Shown here: piece by piece, positions 52,833 to 62,296 of the stretch
How positions within the stretch are numbered: the stretch's first letter is position 1
How the letters are laid out: every line of letters begins with the position of its first letter
Source of the DNA: Neisseria animaloris
GTDB taxonomy: Bacteria; Pseudomonadota; Gammaproteobacteria; Burkholderiales; Neisseriaceae
NCBI RefSeq assembly: GCF_900637855.1
Contig: NZ_LR134440.1
Location: 310,001-374,000, forward strand
DNA: 64,000 nucleotides
Direction: 5' to 3'
Notes under the pieces: model-generated
What the model was told of the DNA's origin: nothing
Databases searched by the model: none
Seen by the model: only the letters and a program-made list of their open reading frames with translations
Translations under genes and position numbers: made by a program

Positions 52833-55800
52833 TTACACAGGTGTATCCATCCAATCCACTTTGCTCATCTTGCGCACAATCACCCATTCGTCGCGGTTGG
52901 AGCCTACCGTGCCGTAGTAGTTGAAACCGTAGGCCAGTTGGGCGTAGCCGCCGATCATGTGGGTGGGTTTCAGAATGGCGCGGGTGACGGAGTTATGGAT
53001 GCCGCCGCGTTTTTTGGAAACCTCGCCCGCCGGAGTGTGGACGATTTTTTCCTGTGCGTGGTACATCAGGATCATGGTTTCGGGAATACGCTGGCTGACA
53101 ACGGCGCGGCAGGCAATCGTGCCGTTGGCGTTGAACACTTCTACCCAGTCGTTATCGACGATACCGGCTTTTTTGGCATCAATTTCGGAAATCCACACAT
53201 GCGGGCCGCCGCGCGAAAGGGTGAGCATACGCAGGTTTTCCGAATAGGTGCTGTGGATGCCCCATTTTTGGTGCGGCGTGAGGAAGTTAAGGGTGATTTC
53301 CTTATTGCCGTTGGGGTATTTGCCCAAAAGTTTCTTGGTGGTTTTAAAGTCTACGGCGGGTTTGTACACGCACAGGTGTTCGCCGAAATCGCGCATCCAT
53401 TTGTGGTCTTGGTAGAACTGCTGGCGGCCGGTAATGGTGCGCCACGGGATGAGTTCGTGTACGTTGGTGTAGCCGGCGTTGTAGCACACTTCTTCGCTTT
53501 CCACGCCAGACCAAATCGGCGAGGTAACGATTTTGCGCGGCTGGGCAACGATGTCGCGGAAACGGATGGCGGTGTGTTCGCTGCTGTTAATCAGGTGGGT
53601 ATGGTCGCGGCCGGTGGCTTTGCCCAAGGCTTGCCATGCTTTTTTGGCAACGTGGCCGTTGGTTTCGGGCGCGAGGGTCAGCACCATTTCGCAGGCATCG
53701 ATGGCGGTTTCGATTTTCGGCTGGCCTTTGCCTGCGCCGCTTGCTTGCACGCCGTTGAGTTTGCGTAAAAATTCGACTTCGTGCTTGGTATCCCAAGCCA
53801 TGCCTTTACCGTTGTTGTTCACTTTTTCCAACAAGGGGCCGACGGAAGTGAATTTTTCGTAAATCGCGCCGTAATCTCGTTCCACCACGGTCATGGCGGG
53901 CATGGTTTTGCCGGGAATCGGGTCGCATTCGCCGTGTTTCCAGTCTTTCGGGTCGAACGGCTGGCCGAGTTCCTGCGGGCTGTCGTGCATCAGCGGGGTA
54001 AGTACGATGTCTTTGCGCACGCCGATATAGTCTTTGGCGATTTCGCTGAATTTTTTGGCAAAGCCTTTATAGATTTCCCAGTCGGTTTTGCTTTGCCACA
54101 GCGGTTGTACGGCCTCGGTGAGCGGGTGGATAAACGGATGCATATCCGAGGTGTTGAGGTCGTCTTTTTCATACCATGTGGCGGTAGGCAGCACGATATC
54201 GCCGTACAAGCAGGTGGTGGACATGCGGAAATCGAGCACCACGAGCAAATCGAGTTTGCCTTCTGCCGCGGGGCGAACCTTGATTTCAGACGGCTTGATG
54301 CACTCTTCGTCGTTTTCGTCGCTCAACACGGCGTTTTGCGTGCCCAGCAGATATTTGAGGAAATACTCGTGCCCTTTGCCGGAAGAACCGAGCAGGTTGG
54401 AACGCCACACAAACAGGTTGCGCGGGAAGTTTTGCGGGTTGTCCGGGTCGTTACACGCCATATCCAGCGTACCGTCTTTCAGACGGCCTGCCACATATTG
54501 GGCGGGATCGACACCGGCAGCTTCGGCCTGATCGACAATATCCAAGGGGTTTGCGCCCAATTGCGGTGCGCTCGGCAGCCAACCCATGCGTTCGGCTTTG
54601 GCGTTGTAATCGATCATCGAGAGCTTACCCATGCTGCCGTCGGCATTAGGCGCGAGAATTTCATCTACGGCTACTTTTTCATGCCGCCATTGGCTGGTAT
54701 GGGCGTAGAAGAACGAGGTGCTGTTCATCTGGCGCGGCGGACGGTGCCAGTCGGTCGCGAAGGTCAGCGGAATCCAGCCGCTTTGCGGGCGCAGCTTTTC
54801 TTGACCGACATAGTGACACCAGCCGCCGCCGGATTTTCCAATGGCACCGCACATCATCAACATATTGATGATGCCGCGATACGCCATATCCATGTGGTAC
54901 CAGTGGTTCAAACCTGCACCGACAATCACCATGCTGCGGCCTTCGGTATCGTGGGCGTTTTGGGCGAACTCGCGGGCTACCTGAATCACCAATTCGGGTT
55001 TCACGCCGGTGTGTTTTTCCTGCCATGCGGGAGTATAAGGCTTGTCATCGAAATAATCTTTGGCACAATTTTCGCAGCCCAAGCCGTTGTCCACACCGTA
55101 GTTGGCCACCATCAGATCGAATACGGTCGCCACCAATGCGCTTTTGCCGTCGGCCAAAGGAATGCGTTTGGCAGGCACTTTGCGGTAAATCACTTCGTCG
55201 TGCTCGCCGCCGAAATAGGTGAAGCCGACTTCCACCACTTCGTCCGAACGGTTTTTCAGCGACAGCGCGGCACGCACTTCATTGCCTTGAGCCTGCGTTT
55301 CCAAATTCCATTTACCGCTGCCGTCCCAACGGAAACCGATAGAACCGTTGGGTACCATCAGGCCGTCTGAAAGCTCGTCCCAAGCCAGCGTTTTCCAATC
55401 GGGATTGTCGTTTTCGCCGAAGTTCCCGTCCAATTCGGACGCACGCAGGAAATATTTGGGTGCATAACCGCTGCCTTCCTGCTCAAGGTGTACCAAAATC
55501 GGCATATCGGTTAAACGGCGGATATAGTCGGTAAAGTAAGGAGACGGGTTCTCGACATGAAATTCTTTAAGGATAACGTGTCCCATCGCCATTGCCAAAG
55601 CCGCATCGGTGCCTTGTCTCGGCGCCAACCAAATATCGCCGAATTTCGCCATCTCGCTGAAATCGGAAGAAACCGCCACGGTTTTGGTGCCTTTGTAGCG
55701 CACTTCGGTGTAGAAGTGGGCATCGGGCGTGCGCGTCATCGGCACGTTGGAACCCCATACCATCAGATAATTCGAGTTGTACCAGTCGGCAGACTCGGCC

Positions 55801-56510
55801 ACGTCGGTTTGCTCGCCCCAAATTTGCGGGCTGGCAGGCGGTAAGTCGCAATACCAATCGTAGAACGACATCGCCACACCGCCCATCAGGCTGAGATAAC
55901 GTACACCGGCGGCATAGCTCACCATCGACATGGCAGGAATCGGCGAGAAGCCGATGACCCGGTCGGGGCCGTAGTTTTTAACGGTGTAAGCATTGGCGGC
56001 CGCCACCAGTTCATTGGCTTCTTCCCAAGTAGAGCGCACAAACCCGCCCAAACCGCGCTGGGTTTTGAACGATTTGGCCCGTGCTTCGTCTTCAACGATA
56101 TAAGCCCATGCCTCGACAGGCTGCATGGTTTTGCGCGCCTCGCGCCACATTTCCGCCAACACGCCGCGTATCATCGGATATTTCACTCGTTGGGCGGAAT
56201 ACACATACCAGCTGTACGAAGCCCCGCGCGGGCAGCCCCGCGGTTCGTGGTTGGGTAAATCGGGGCGGGTGCGCGGATAGTCGGTCTGTTGGGTTTCCCA
56301 TGTAATCAGGCCGTTTTTCACATACACCTTCCAGCTGCACGAGCCGGTACAGTTTACGCCGTGGGTGGAACGCACCACCTTGTCGTGCTGCCAGCGGCTG
56401 CGGTAGGCATTTTCCCACTTACGGTCTTCTTCGGTTACCACCCCGTGCCCGTTGGCAAACGGTTCGTGTTTTTGGCTGAAAAATTTCAGACGGTCTAAAA
56501 AGTGGCTCAT
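52833..56510 (-). CDS. narG: Respiratory nitrate reductase alpha subunit
   Basis: 1,225-residue catalytic subunit with bis-MGD molybdenum cofactor, reducing nitrate to nitrite in the cytoplasm. The unusual [4Fe-4S] site is intact with His50, Cys54, Cys58 and Cys93 (THGVNCTGSCSW and RGCPRG). SYAAGVRYLSLMGG, YCDLPPASPQIWGEQTDVAE with the molybdenum-ligand Asp region, and NSNYLMVWGSNVPMTR follow. The start has no twin-arginine signal but the usual NarG opening MSHFLDRLKFFSQKHEPFANG. narH should follow directly; instead a terminator and the accessory block lie between. Confidence 0.97.
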   Translation of the reverse strand: MSHFLDRLKFFSQKHEPFANGHGVVTEEDRKWENAYRSRWQHDKVVRSTHGVNCTGSCSWKVYVKNGLITWETQQTDYPRTRPDLPNHEPRGCPRGASYSWYVYSAQRVKYPMIRGVLAEMWREARKTMQPVEAWAYIVEDEARAKSFKTQRGLGGFVRSTWEEANELVAAANAYTVKNYGPDRVIGFSPIPAMSMVSYAAGVRYLSLMGGVAMSFYDWYCDLPPASPQIWGEQTDVAESADWYNSNYLMVWGSNVPMTRTPDAHFYTEVRYKGTKTVAVSSDFSEMAKFGDIWLAPRQGTDAALAMAMGHVILKEFHVENPSPYFTDYIRRLTDMPILVHLEQEGSGYAPKYFLRASELDGNFGENDNPDWKTLAWDELSDGLMVPNGSIGFRWDGSGKWNLETQAQGNEVRAALSLKNRSDEVVEVGFTYFGGEHDEVIYRKVPAKRIPLADGKSALVATVFDLMVANYGVDNGLGCENCAKDYFDDKPYTPAWQEKHTGVKPELVIQVAREFAQNAHDTEGRSMVIVGAGLNHWYHMDMAYRGIINMLMMCGAIGKSGGGWCHYVGQEKLRPQSGWIPLTFATDWHRPPRQMNSTSFFYAHTSQWRHEKVAVDEILAPNADGSMGKLSMIDYNAKAERMGWLPSAPQLGANPLDIVDQAEAAGVDPAQYVAGRLKDGTLDMACNDPDNPQNFPRNLFVWRSNLLGSSGKGHEYFLKYLLGTQNAVLSDENDEECIKPSEIKVRPAAEGKLDLLVVLDFRMSTTCLYGDIVLPTATWYEKDDLNTSDMHPFIHPLTEAVQPLWQSKTDWEIYKGFAKKFSEIAKDYIGVRKDIVLTPLMHDSPQELGQPFDPKDWKHGECDPIPGKTMPAMTVVERDYGAIYEKFTSVGPLLEKVNNNGKGMAWDTKHEVEFLRKLNGVQASGAGKGQPKIETAIDACEMVLTLAPETNGHVAKKAWQALGKATGRDHTHLINSSEHTAIRFRDIVAQPRKIVTSPIWSGVESEEVCYNAGYTNVHELIPWRTITGRQQFYQDHKWMRDFGEHLCVYKPAVDFKTTKKLLGKYPNGNKEITLNFLTPHQKWGIHSTYSENLRMLTLSRGGPHVWISEIDAKKAGIVDNDWVEVFNANGTIACRAVVSQRIPETMILMYHAQEKIVHTPAGEVSKKRGGIHNSVTRAILKPTHMIGGYAQLAYGFNYYGTVGSNRDEWVIVRKMSKVDWMDTPV

Positions 56511-56952
56511 GGAGTGTTCCTCACTTATGCTTTATGGTGCTAAGGCTGTTTTTAAAACCTTTTTCGGATACTTGACAATATAAAGCAGCCGTATGTCAAA
56601 AAATATGCTTCAAAAGAGTCCTGCCACAAAGCATTAGAACAAGGGAAGAATTGCCCGAAAGAGCAGGGGATGTAATTCTTTAGAATGGGCGGTATAGTTC
56701 TTTGTAATTAGTTCTTGTGTCATGCTGCCAGAATTAAAAATTTTTTAAAGGCAGACACAGTCCAAAGTTTCATAAAGAAGCCTTTTGGAATCATGGGTAT
56801 AGACAGTTTTAGATAAATCGGAAAAAGCAGATGAAGCAAAATGTGAAGGTGCAAAAACAGCCTTGTACGATTAATTCGGCAAGTTTTACAATCATTCCCG
56901 CTATCTGCTTCCAATTCCGACATTTATTTATTCGAAAAGGGAATAACCTATC
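56511..56952. other. Intergenic region between narG and the molbindin gene
   Basis: Must hold the promoters of both divergent genes. On the minus strand TTTGACATACGG is a good -35 near 56603 but no -10 fits. No perfect FNR or NarL site was found by eye. No gene is supported. Confidence 0.5.
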
Positions 56953-57381
56953 ATGAAAACCAGCGCACGCAACCAATTGGCAGGCACTGTAAAAAGGATC
57001 AAACAAGGTGCCGTAAACAACGAAGTCATTATCAGTTTGCCGAGCGGACACGAATTAACCGCCATAATCACTTGCGAAAGTTGCGAAAATCTGGCTCTTA
57101 AAGAAGGCAGCCCGGTTGTTGCGCTAATCAAATCGACCAACATCATTATTGCAACCGATCTGGAACATATCAAACTTTCTGCCCGCAACCAATTAAACGG
57201 CATCATCAGCAGTATTGAGCGCGGTGTGGTAAATTCGGTTGTTACGGTTGATTTGGGTAATGGTGTCGTTGTTACCGCAGGCATTACCATGCAAAGCACC
57301 GAACAACTCGATTTGCATCCCGGCCAACGTGCCACGGTTTTGTTTAAAGCCAACAGTGTGATTTTAGGGGTGTTGGCTTAA
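56953..57381 (+). CDS. Cytoplasmic molybdate-binding protein (di-Mop molbindin)
   Basis: 142 residues made of two similar Mop/TOBE domains, each opening SARNQL(A/N)G and ending with a beta-strand (residues 3-70 and 75-141). Molbindins store molybdate and tungstate in the cytoplasm. The position next to narG fits molybdenum supply to nitrate reductase. Start ATG 56953, 13 bases after GAAAAGGGAA. The product is not the regulator ModE: there is no HTH. Confidence 0.9.
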   Translation: MKTSARNQLAGTVKRIKQGAVNNEVIISLPSGHELTAIITCESCENLALKEGSPVVALIKSTNIIIATDLEHIKLSARNQLNGIISSIERGVVNSVVTVDLGNGVVVTAGITMQSTEQLDLHPGQRATVLFKANSVILGVLA

Positions 57382-57424
57382 ATCATAGCCATCCGGCGGA
57401 TTACAATTTAAATTCAAGTAAAAC

Positions 57425-57456
57425 AGGCCGTCTGAAAATCTTTTTTCAGACGGCCT
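57425..57456 (+). terminator. DUS-pair terminator after the molbindin gene
   Basis: AGGCCGTCTGAAAA and TTTTTCAGACGGCCT around a three-base loop. Confidence 0.8.
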
Positions 57457-57560
57457 CATCCGATTTAAAGTCTGCAAAAATAGCAAGATAGACGGTATTC
57501 ATAACGGATAAAACAAGGCATAATGCCGTTTAATAAAAATAACGGCTTTCACATTACACC

Positions 57561-60248
57561 ATGTTATTCATCCGCCTGATTCTGATAATGTCGGTTGTCT
57601 CCGCCACACTGTTTGTGCACGCGGGAGAAACCGCCCACATACAAGGCAAGCTCGCCAACGGTTTGGCGTATCATATTTTTCACGTTCCTTCGGCGGACAA
57701 AAGGTTGGTATTGCGTTTGCAGGTCAATGTCGGCGCAGCGGACGAAAACGAGGAAGAAGAAGGGTTGGCGCATATCGTCGAGCATATGGTTTTTCAAAGC
57801 GCACCCGATTTCCCTTCCGGTTTGTCCGATGCGCTCAACGGGCAGGGTTGGCAGCTCGGCCGGCATTACAATGCTCAAACCGGTTATTATTTCACCCGTT
57901 ACCTGCTCACTCCTCCTCAAGGAAAAAAACAGCTTGGCAACGCTTTGGCCGTTTACCGTCAAATTCTTTCTCCACGCAGTTTCTCTCCGGCAGACTGGAC
58001 AAAAGAAAAACAGGTTATCTTGAGCGAATGGCGGCAACAGCAAACGCTTGAAGGCCGTCTGAAAAGGCAGGAACACGCTTTGTTATACAGCGGTTCGCGC
58101 CAGGCCCGTTATGCGCCGATCGGCAGCAAAACAGCCATTGAAAATGCCCGAATTGAAGCTATCGATGCCTTCCGGCAAAAATGGTACGGCAGCAACAATG
58201 CCGTGCTGGTGGTGATGGGCGATATTGATCCTGAAAAAACCGCAACCGCCATAGAAACTTCATTAGGCCGTCTGAAACCGATTCCGTTGCCGGAGCGCCG
58301 CCTTGAGGAATACGAGCCTGTCTTGAAAACCGGCTGGCATACCGGGTATGTGCGCGATAAAGACAATACCGACCACAAAATCACTTTGGTTTTCCGTTTC
58401 GGCAATGCTTTGTCTCAAAGCAATAATACCGAAGGATACTACCAGCGGCTGCTGGACAACTTTGCCGCATATATCATCCATCGGCGCATCGAACAATCAG
58501 GACAGCCGGTGTCGTTGAAATCCGGCAATATCGGTAAAAAAACCGGTTCGCTCGGCTTCTATATGGATGCCGCCCTGAACCGGCATGCAGCTGCAACTGA
58601 CAATCTGCGGGAGCTGCACCAACACATTTTGCAGCAACCTGCTACCGACGAAGAAGTTGCGGCCTACCGCAAAATATTGCACGGCAATACGAAACCGACC
58701 GGTTTGGCGGACGATCTCAATCAAACTGTTCTTCTTGTCGATAATATCCTGCTGAATGGCAAACCGCTGCCCACTGTAGAAAATCGCAAAACCGAGCGCG
58801 GCCAGCTTTACCGCATCAACGTCGCCGCCGTAAACAAGCGCATCGGCGAATGGTTGAATGCAGACGATAAGCTGTTGATTATCCAAGCATCAAACTCGGA
58901 AAAGCCCGTGCCGCCGAACATCAATCCTTTACCCGCAGGCAAATTGAAAGCAGCAACGCAGCCTGTTATCGGCAAGCCGTTTTTTGCCGTTCACAAAGGA
59001 CAGGGCAGAATCGTTTTCGAAGGTTATGACAGCGATAATAAAGTAAGCTATCTTCAGTTTGAAAACGGAGATAAAGCCGTATTGCTGCAACATCCCTCGG
59101 CAAACGGCAAGCTCTATTTCAAAGCTGTTAGCGAAACGGGTTATCTGCATAGCGGCGTGAACGCATGGCAGGCGCAATTGGCGGCAAAAATTATTGCGAA
59201 CTCTGCTCCCGCAGGCTTTACAGCGACGCAACTCAAGCAATGGCAGCAACAGCAGGGCATAAAATTTGCTTACCAATTAAGCGGCGACAAGCAGATTACC
59301 GGTGCGCAAGTGCCGCAAGCCGGCTTTGAAAAGCTGCTGCAACTTTACCGTAGCCGCCAAACCGCTCCGACAACCGACAACTGGCAGGAAACTTTGGAAG
59401 CCGAAGCCGTAAAACTGCCTATTTATCTGCAATCCGTTCCCGGCAGGCAAGAATTGGAGCTGGAGCAGCTTCGCTTCGGCGTTCCGGAAAGCCGGCCGGC
59501 AAACGGTGATGAAATCCGCGCACTCGACCGCGGCGAATTGCTGAACCAATGGCAAAAACTCGTTTCTTCTCCGGTGAATTATTACATCGTCAGCAATATG
59601 CCGTCTGAAAAAATCAAAACACTGCTGGCACAATATTTGGCGGACATTCCGCGTAGCACAGCCGTTCATAGCGTGCCTGCGCTGCAAGAAGGTGCGACCT
59701 TGCGTCGCGCACCGATTAACGATACTGACGGCACCGACGTCAACGCGTGGTCATGGCAGGCTTTTTATGATTGGACACCGGATACTTCCGAGCAGATTCC
59801 GCTGCTGGTCAACCTTGCCAATGCCCGTTTGAAAGACGAATTGCGCAGCCGCCGCCAAAGCGCGTACGGTGTAAAATTCACCGCTATGCCGCAGCCTTCG
59901 CATAACAGGGTGGAAAGCAATTTGTTTTTCAGCACCACGCCCGAACGGGCTGCCGAAGCATGGCAGGCCGCCCAGCAGGTTTTAACGAGGCTGCCCGAAA
60001 ACATCAGCAAAACTGAAGCATACAATTTACAGCGGCTGTTTATCGAACAGGAAGCCAAACGCCGCCAAAACCCCGAAGTCTGGCTGGAACGGCTCGCCGC
60101 CAGCCACAGGCATTACGGAGATGCCCGTTACCTCGGTCGTTTGCCCGAACTGCACCGCACGATTATCCAAACCCGATTGCGGCAAACCGCCAAACTTTTA
60201 TGGTCGGAGCAAAACGCAAGAGCACTTTTGATCGATCCGCAAAAATAA
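57561..60248 (+). CDS. Periplasmic M16-family zinc peptidase (pitrilysin-like)
   Basis: 895 residues. A signal peptide (MLFIRLILIMSVVSATLFVH) directs it outward. The inverted zinc motif is HIVEH (71-75) in EEEGLAHIVEHMVF, with Glu149 in TKEKQVILSEW as the likely third ligand. The chain consists of four M16-type domains, the two C-terminal ones non-catalytic. Such enzymes degrade peptides; close homologues occur in other Neisseria without firm function. A long coding frame with DUS copies inside. Confidence 0.87.
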   Translation: MLFIRLILIMSVVSATLFVHAGETAHIQGKLANGLAYHIFHVPSADKRLVLRLQVNVGAADENEEEEGLAHIVEHMVFQSAPDFPSGLSDALNGQGWQLGRHYNAQTGYYFTRYLLTPPQGKKQLGNALAVYRQILSPRSFSPADWTKEKQVILSEWRQQQTLEGRLKRQEHALLYSGSRQARYAPIGSKTAIENARIEAIDAFRQKWYGSNNAVLVVMGDIDPEKTATAIETSLGRLKPIPLPERRLEEYEPVLKTGWHTGYVRDKDNTDHKITLVFRFGNALSQSNNTEGYYQRLLDNFAAYIIHRRIEQSGQPVSLKSGNIGKKTGSLGFYMDAALNRHAAATDNLRELHQHILQQPATDEEVAAYRKILHGNTKPTGLADDLNQTVLLVDNILLNGKPLPTVENRKTERGQLYRINVAAVNKRIGEWLNADDKLLIIQASNSEKPVPPNINPLPAGKLKAATQPVIGKPFFAVHKGQGRIVFEGYDSDNKVSYLQFENGDKAVLLQHPSANGKLYFKAVSETGYLHSGVNAWQAQLAAKIIANSAPAGFTATQLKQWQQQQGIKFAYQLSGDKQITGAQVPQAGFEKLLQLYRSRQTAPTTDNWQETLEAEAVKLPIYLQSVPGRQELELEQLRFGVPESRPANGDEIRALDRGELLNQWQKLVSSPVNYYIVSNMPSEKIKTLLAQYLADIPRSTAVHSVPALQEGATLRRAPINDTDGTDVNAWSWQAFYDWTPDTSEQIPLLVNLANARLKDELRSRRQSAYGVKFTAMPQPSHNRVESNLFFSTTPERAAEAWQAAQQVLTRLPENISKTEAYNLQRLFIEQEAKRRQNPEVWLERLAASHRHYGDARYLGRLPELHRTIIQTRLRQTAKLLWSEQNARALLIDPQK

Positions 60249-60284
60249 CCGCAGTTGCTTTCAAACGACCCGATGGCAACATGG

Positions 60285-60321
60285 AAAAGGCCGCCTGAAA
60301 CATTTTTTCAGACGGCCTTTT
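60285..60321 (+). terminator. Imperfect DUS-pair terminator after the M16 peptidase gene
   Basis: AAAAGGCCGCCTGAAA (one change) and TTTCAGACGGCCTTTT. Confidence 0.65.
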
Positions 60322-60391
60322 AAGCTGTTAAAATACCGTTCCGAGCCGGAGGGTGCCTGTACACATTTCCGGCCAAGGAAAAGGCATTGCA

Positions 60392-60814
60392 ATGAAATAT
60401 GAAATTCCCCATGAAATCCGCCTGCAAAACAGCCGTGCCGCATTGACTTTGGTATACGACGATTTTTCCCGAAGCCTGCCCGCCGAGTTTTTGCGTGTTT
60501 ACTCACCCAGTGCGGAAGTGCGCGGCCATGCGCCCGGTCAAGAAGTATTGCAAACCGGTAAAGCCGATGTAACCATTACGGGCTTGGAACCGGTAGGGCA
60601 ATATGCCCTCAAAATCGTTTTTTCAGACGGCCACGACAGCGGGCTTTACGATTGGGATTATCTGTATCAACTCGCCTACGGATACGATACAATGTGGTCG
60701 GATTATTTATGCAGAATCGAAGCCGCAGGTGCATCGCGGATTCCCGCAACCGATGATACGGAAGCCCTGAATGCAAAGCATTTGTGCGGTTCGGGCGGTT
60801 GCGGAAAACATTAA
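60392..60814 (+). CDS. DUF971-domain protein
   Basis: 140 residues from ATG 60392, behind AAAAGG. The DUF971 fold (N-terminal part of gamma-butyrobetaine hydroxylases) is recognised by IPHEIRLQNSRAALTLVYDD, LRVYSPSAEVRGH, and VGQYALKIVFSDGHDSGLYDWDYL. The end AKHLCGSGGCGKH could bind metal. The gene is 21 bases from ubiE, a standard pairing in betaproteobacteria, suggesting a link with ubiquinone synthesis or iron-sulfur work. Function not established. Confidence 0.85.
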   Translation: MKYEIPHEIRLQNSRAALTLVYDDFSRSLPAEFLRVYSPSAEVRGHAPGQEVLQTGKADVTITGLEPVGQYALKIVFSDGHDSGLYDWDYLYQLAYGYDTMWSDYLCRIEAAGASRIPATDDTEALNAKHLCGSGGCGKH

Positions 60815-60835
60815 AGATTACATGGAAAGCAAAGT

Positions 60836-61573
60836 ATGAGCGACAACAAAACCCATTTCGGCTATCAAACCGTCGATGAAAGCGAAAAAGCAGGCAAAGT
60901 GGCCGAAGTTTTTCATTCGGTAGCCAAAAACTACGACATCATGAACGACGTTATGTCGGGCGGCCTGCATCGGGTGTGGAAACATTTCACCATCAACACC
61001 GCACGCCTGCGCAAAGGCGATAAGGTGCTCGACATTGCCGGCGGTACGGGCGATTTGTCGCGCGGCTGGGCAAAGCGCGTAGGCAAAGAGGGCGAAGTAT
61101 GGCTTACCGATATCAATTCATCTATGCTCACGGTAGGGCGCGACCGCTTGTTGAATGAAGGATTGATTTTGCCGGTGTCGCTGGCCGATGCCGAAAAACT
61201 TCCGTTTCCGGACGATTATTTTAACCTTGTTTCCGTTGCTTTCGGTTTGCGTAACATGACGCATAAAGATGCCGCCTTAAAAGAAATGCACCGCGTGCTG
61301 AAACCCGGCGGCACTTTGCTGGTGTTGGAATTTTCAAAAGTATTCAAACCGTTGGCTCCGGCCTATGATTTATATTCATTCAAACTGTTGCCGCTGATGG
61401 GTAAAATGATTGCCAAAGATGCCGACAGTTACCAATATCTTGCCGAATCCATCCGTATGCATCCGGATCAGGAAACTTTGAAACAAATGATGTTGGATGC
61501 CGGTTTTGACAGTGTCGAATACCACAACATGACCGCCGGTGTGGTGGCGTTGCACAAAGGTGTGAAGTTTTAA
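60836..61573 (+). CDS. ubiE: Ubiquinone/menaquinone biosynthesis C-methyltransferase
   Basis: 245-residue SAM-dependent methyltransferase. Motifs: [18 protein letters not shown] for SAM binding, [49 protein letters not shown] and [21 protein letters not shown], the UbiE signature. It methylates demethylubiquinol intermediates; respiration with nitrate or oxygen needs the quinone. It follows DUF971. Confidence 0.96.
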   Translation: MSDNKTHFGYQTVDESEKAGKVAEVFHSVAKNYDIMNDVMSGGLHRVWKHFTINTARLRKGDKVLDIAGGTGDLSRGWAKRVGKEGEVWLTDINSSMLTVGRDRLLNEGLILPVSLADAEKLPFPDDYFNLVSVAFGLRNMTHKDAALKEMHRVLKPGGTLLVLEFSKVFKPLAPAYDLYSFKLLPLMGKMIAKDADSYQYLAESIRMHPDQETLKQMMLDAGFDSVEYHNMTAGVVALHKGVKF

Positions 61574-61644
61574 AAAACTTCGGGTGAAGGCCGTCCGAAA
61601 GATTTTTAAACGGTATATTCCGATCGAACAGGCCGATATGAAAA

Positions 61645-61689
61645 CGCACCTTACGAAGCATAGTATTTAAATCTGCTCTGTAAGGTGCG
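61645..61689. terminator. Bidirectional terminator between ubiE and the HIUase-like gene
   Basis: CGCACCTTAC and GTAAGGTGCG, with AGCA/TGCT further inside and an A/T-rich loop. Confidence 0.65.
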
Positions 61690-61731
61690 GTTATTCTATG
61701 GCCGAAAGCCTGTTTACGTTTCTTCTGACGA

Positions 61732-62142
61732 TTAGCTGCCGCGATATGTGGAATAACCGAACGGCGACAAGGTAATCGGCACATGGTAATGGTTGTTGTC
61801 TTTCAACTCGAAAGAAACTTCGACAAACGGATAGAAATTATCGACTTTGTCTTTGGCAAAATATTCTTTGGTTTTGAATTTAAGTTTATAGATACCTTTA
61901 TTGTCGGCACCGGGTTTTAACGGCAAAAAGTTTTTGATCCGGCCGTTGCCGTCGGTTTTGTTTTCGGCAATTTCACGCCATTGACCGTTGTTGCCCAATT
62001 TATAAAGTTCCACGCTGACATTAGGTGCGGGCTTGCCTTTGTTGATATCCAAAATATGGGTGCTCAATTGATAATTGTCGGCGGCGAATGCCGAAGATAC
62101 CAAGCCGGTCAAACCGATAAAAAGCATGGTTTTAAATTTCAT
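61732..62142 (-). CDS. Periplasmic 5-hydroxyisourate hydrolase-like (transthyretin-like) protein
   Basis: 136 residues. Signal MKFKTMLFIGLTGLVSSAFA, cleaved likely after A20. The mature chain has the HIUase signature: LSTHILDINKGKPAPNVSVELYK with the catalytic His29, RIKNFLP, and the ending NNHYHVPITLSPFGYSTYRGS, whose YRGS is the diagnostic tail. Cytosolic enzymes act in urate breakdown; exported ones are known from other Gram-negatives and their role is less clear. No other urate genes lie here. Confidence 0.85.
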   Translation of the reverse strand: MKFKTMLFIGLTGLVSSAFAADNYQLSTHILDINKGKPAPNVSVELYKLGNNGQWREIAENKTDGNGRIKNFLPLKPGADNKGIYKLKFKTKEYFAKDKVDNFYPFVEVSFELKDNNHYHVPITLSPFGYSTYRGS

Positions 62143-62296
62143 AGCTTATTTCCTTTAATGAATTTTTCAAAGATAAATCACTGAAGCGGGTCTAACAATA
62201 AACCGTTTTTCAGACGGCCTCAGGGTAAAAAATAATCCCGTTTGCTTAGAGTGCCGGGAAAATAATCTTACAACATTTACCTCCGGCAATTAATGC

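Noticed and set aside
53781..55370. 529-codon open frame on the plus strand
   Set aside because: Antisense to narG. It has a long frame because of codon bias but no ribosome site and a composition unlike real proteins.
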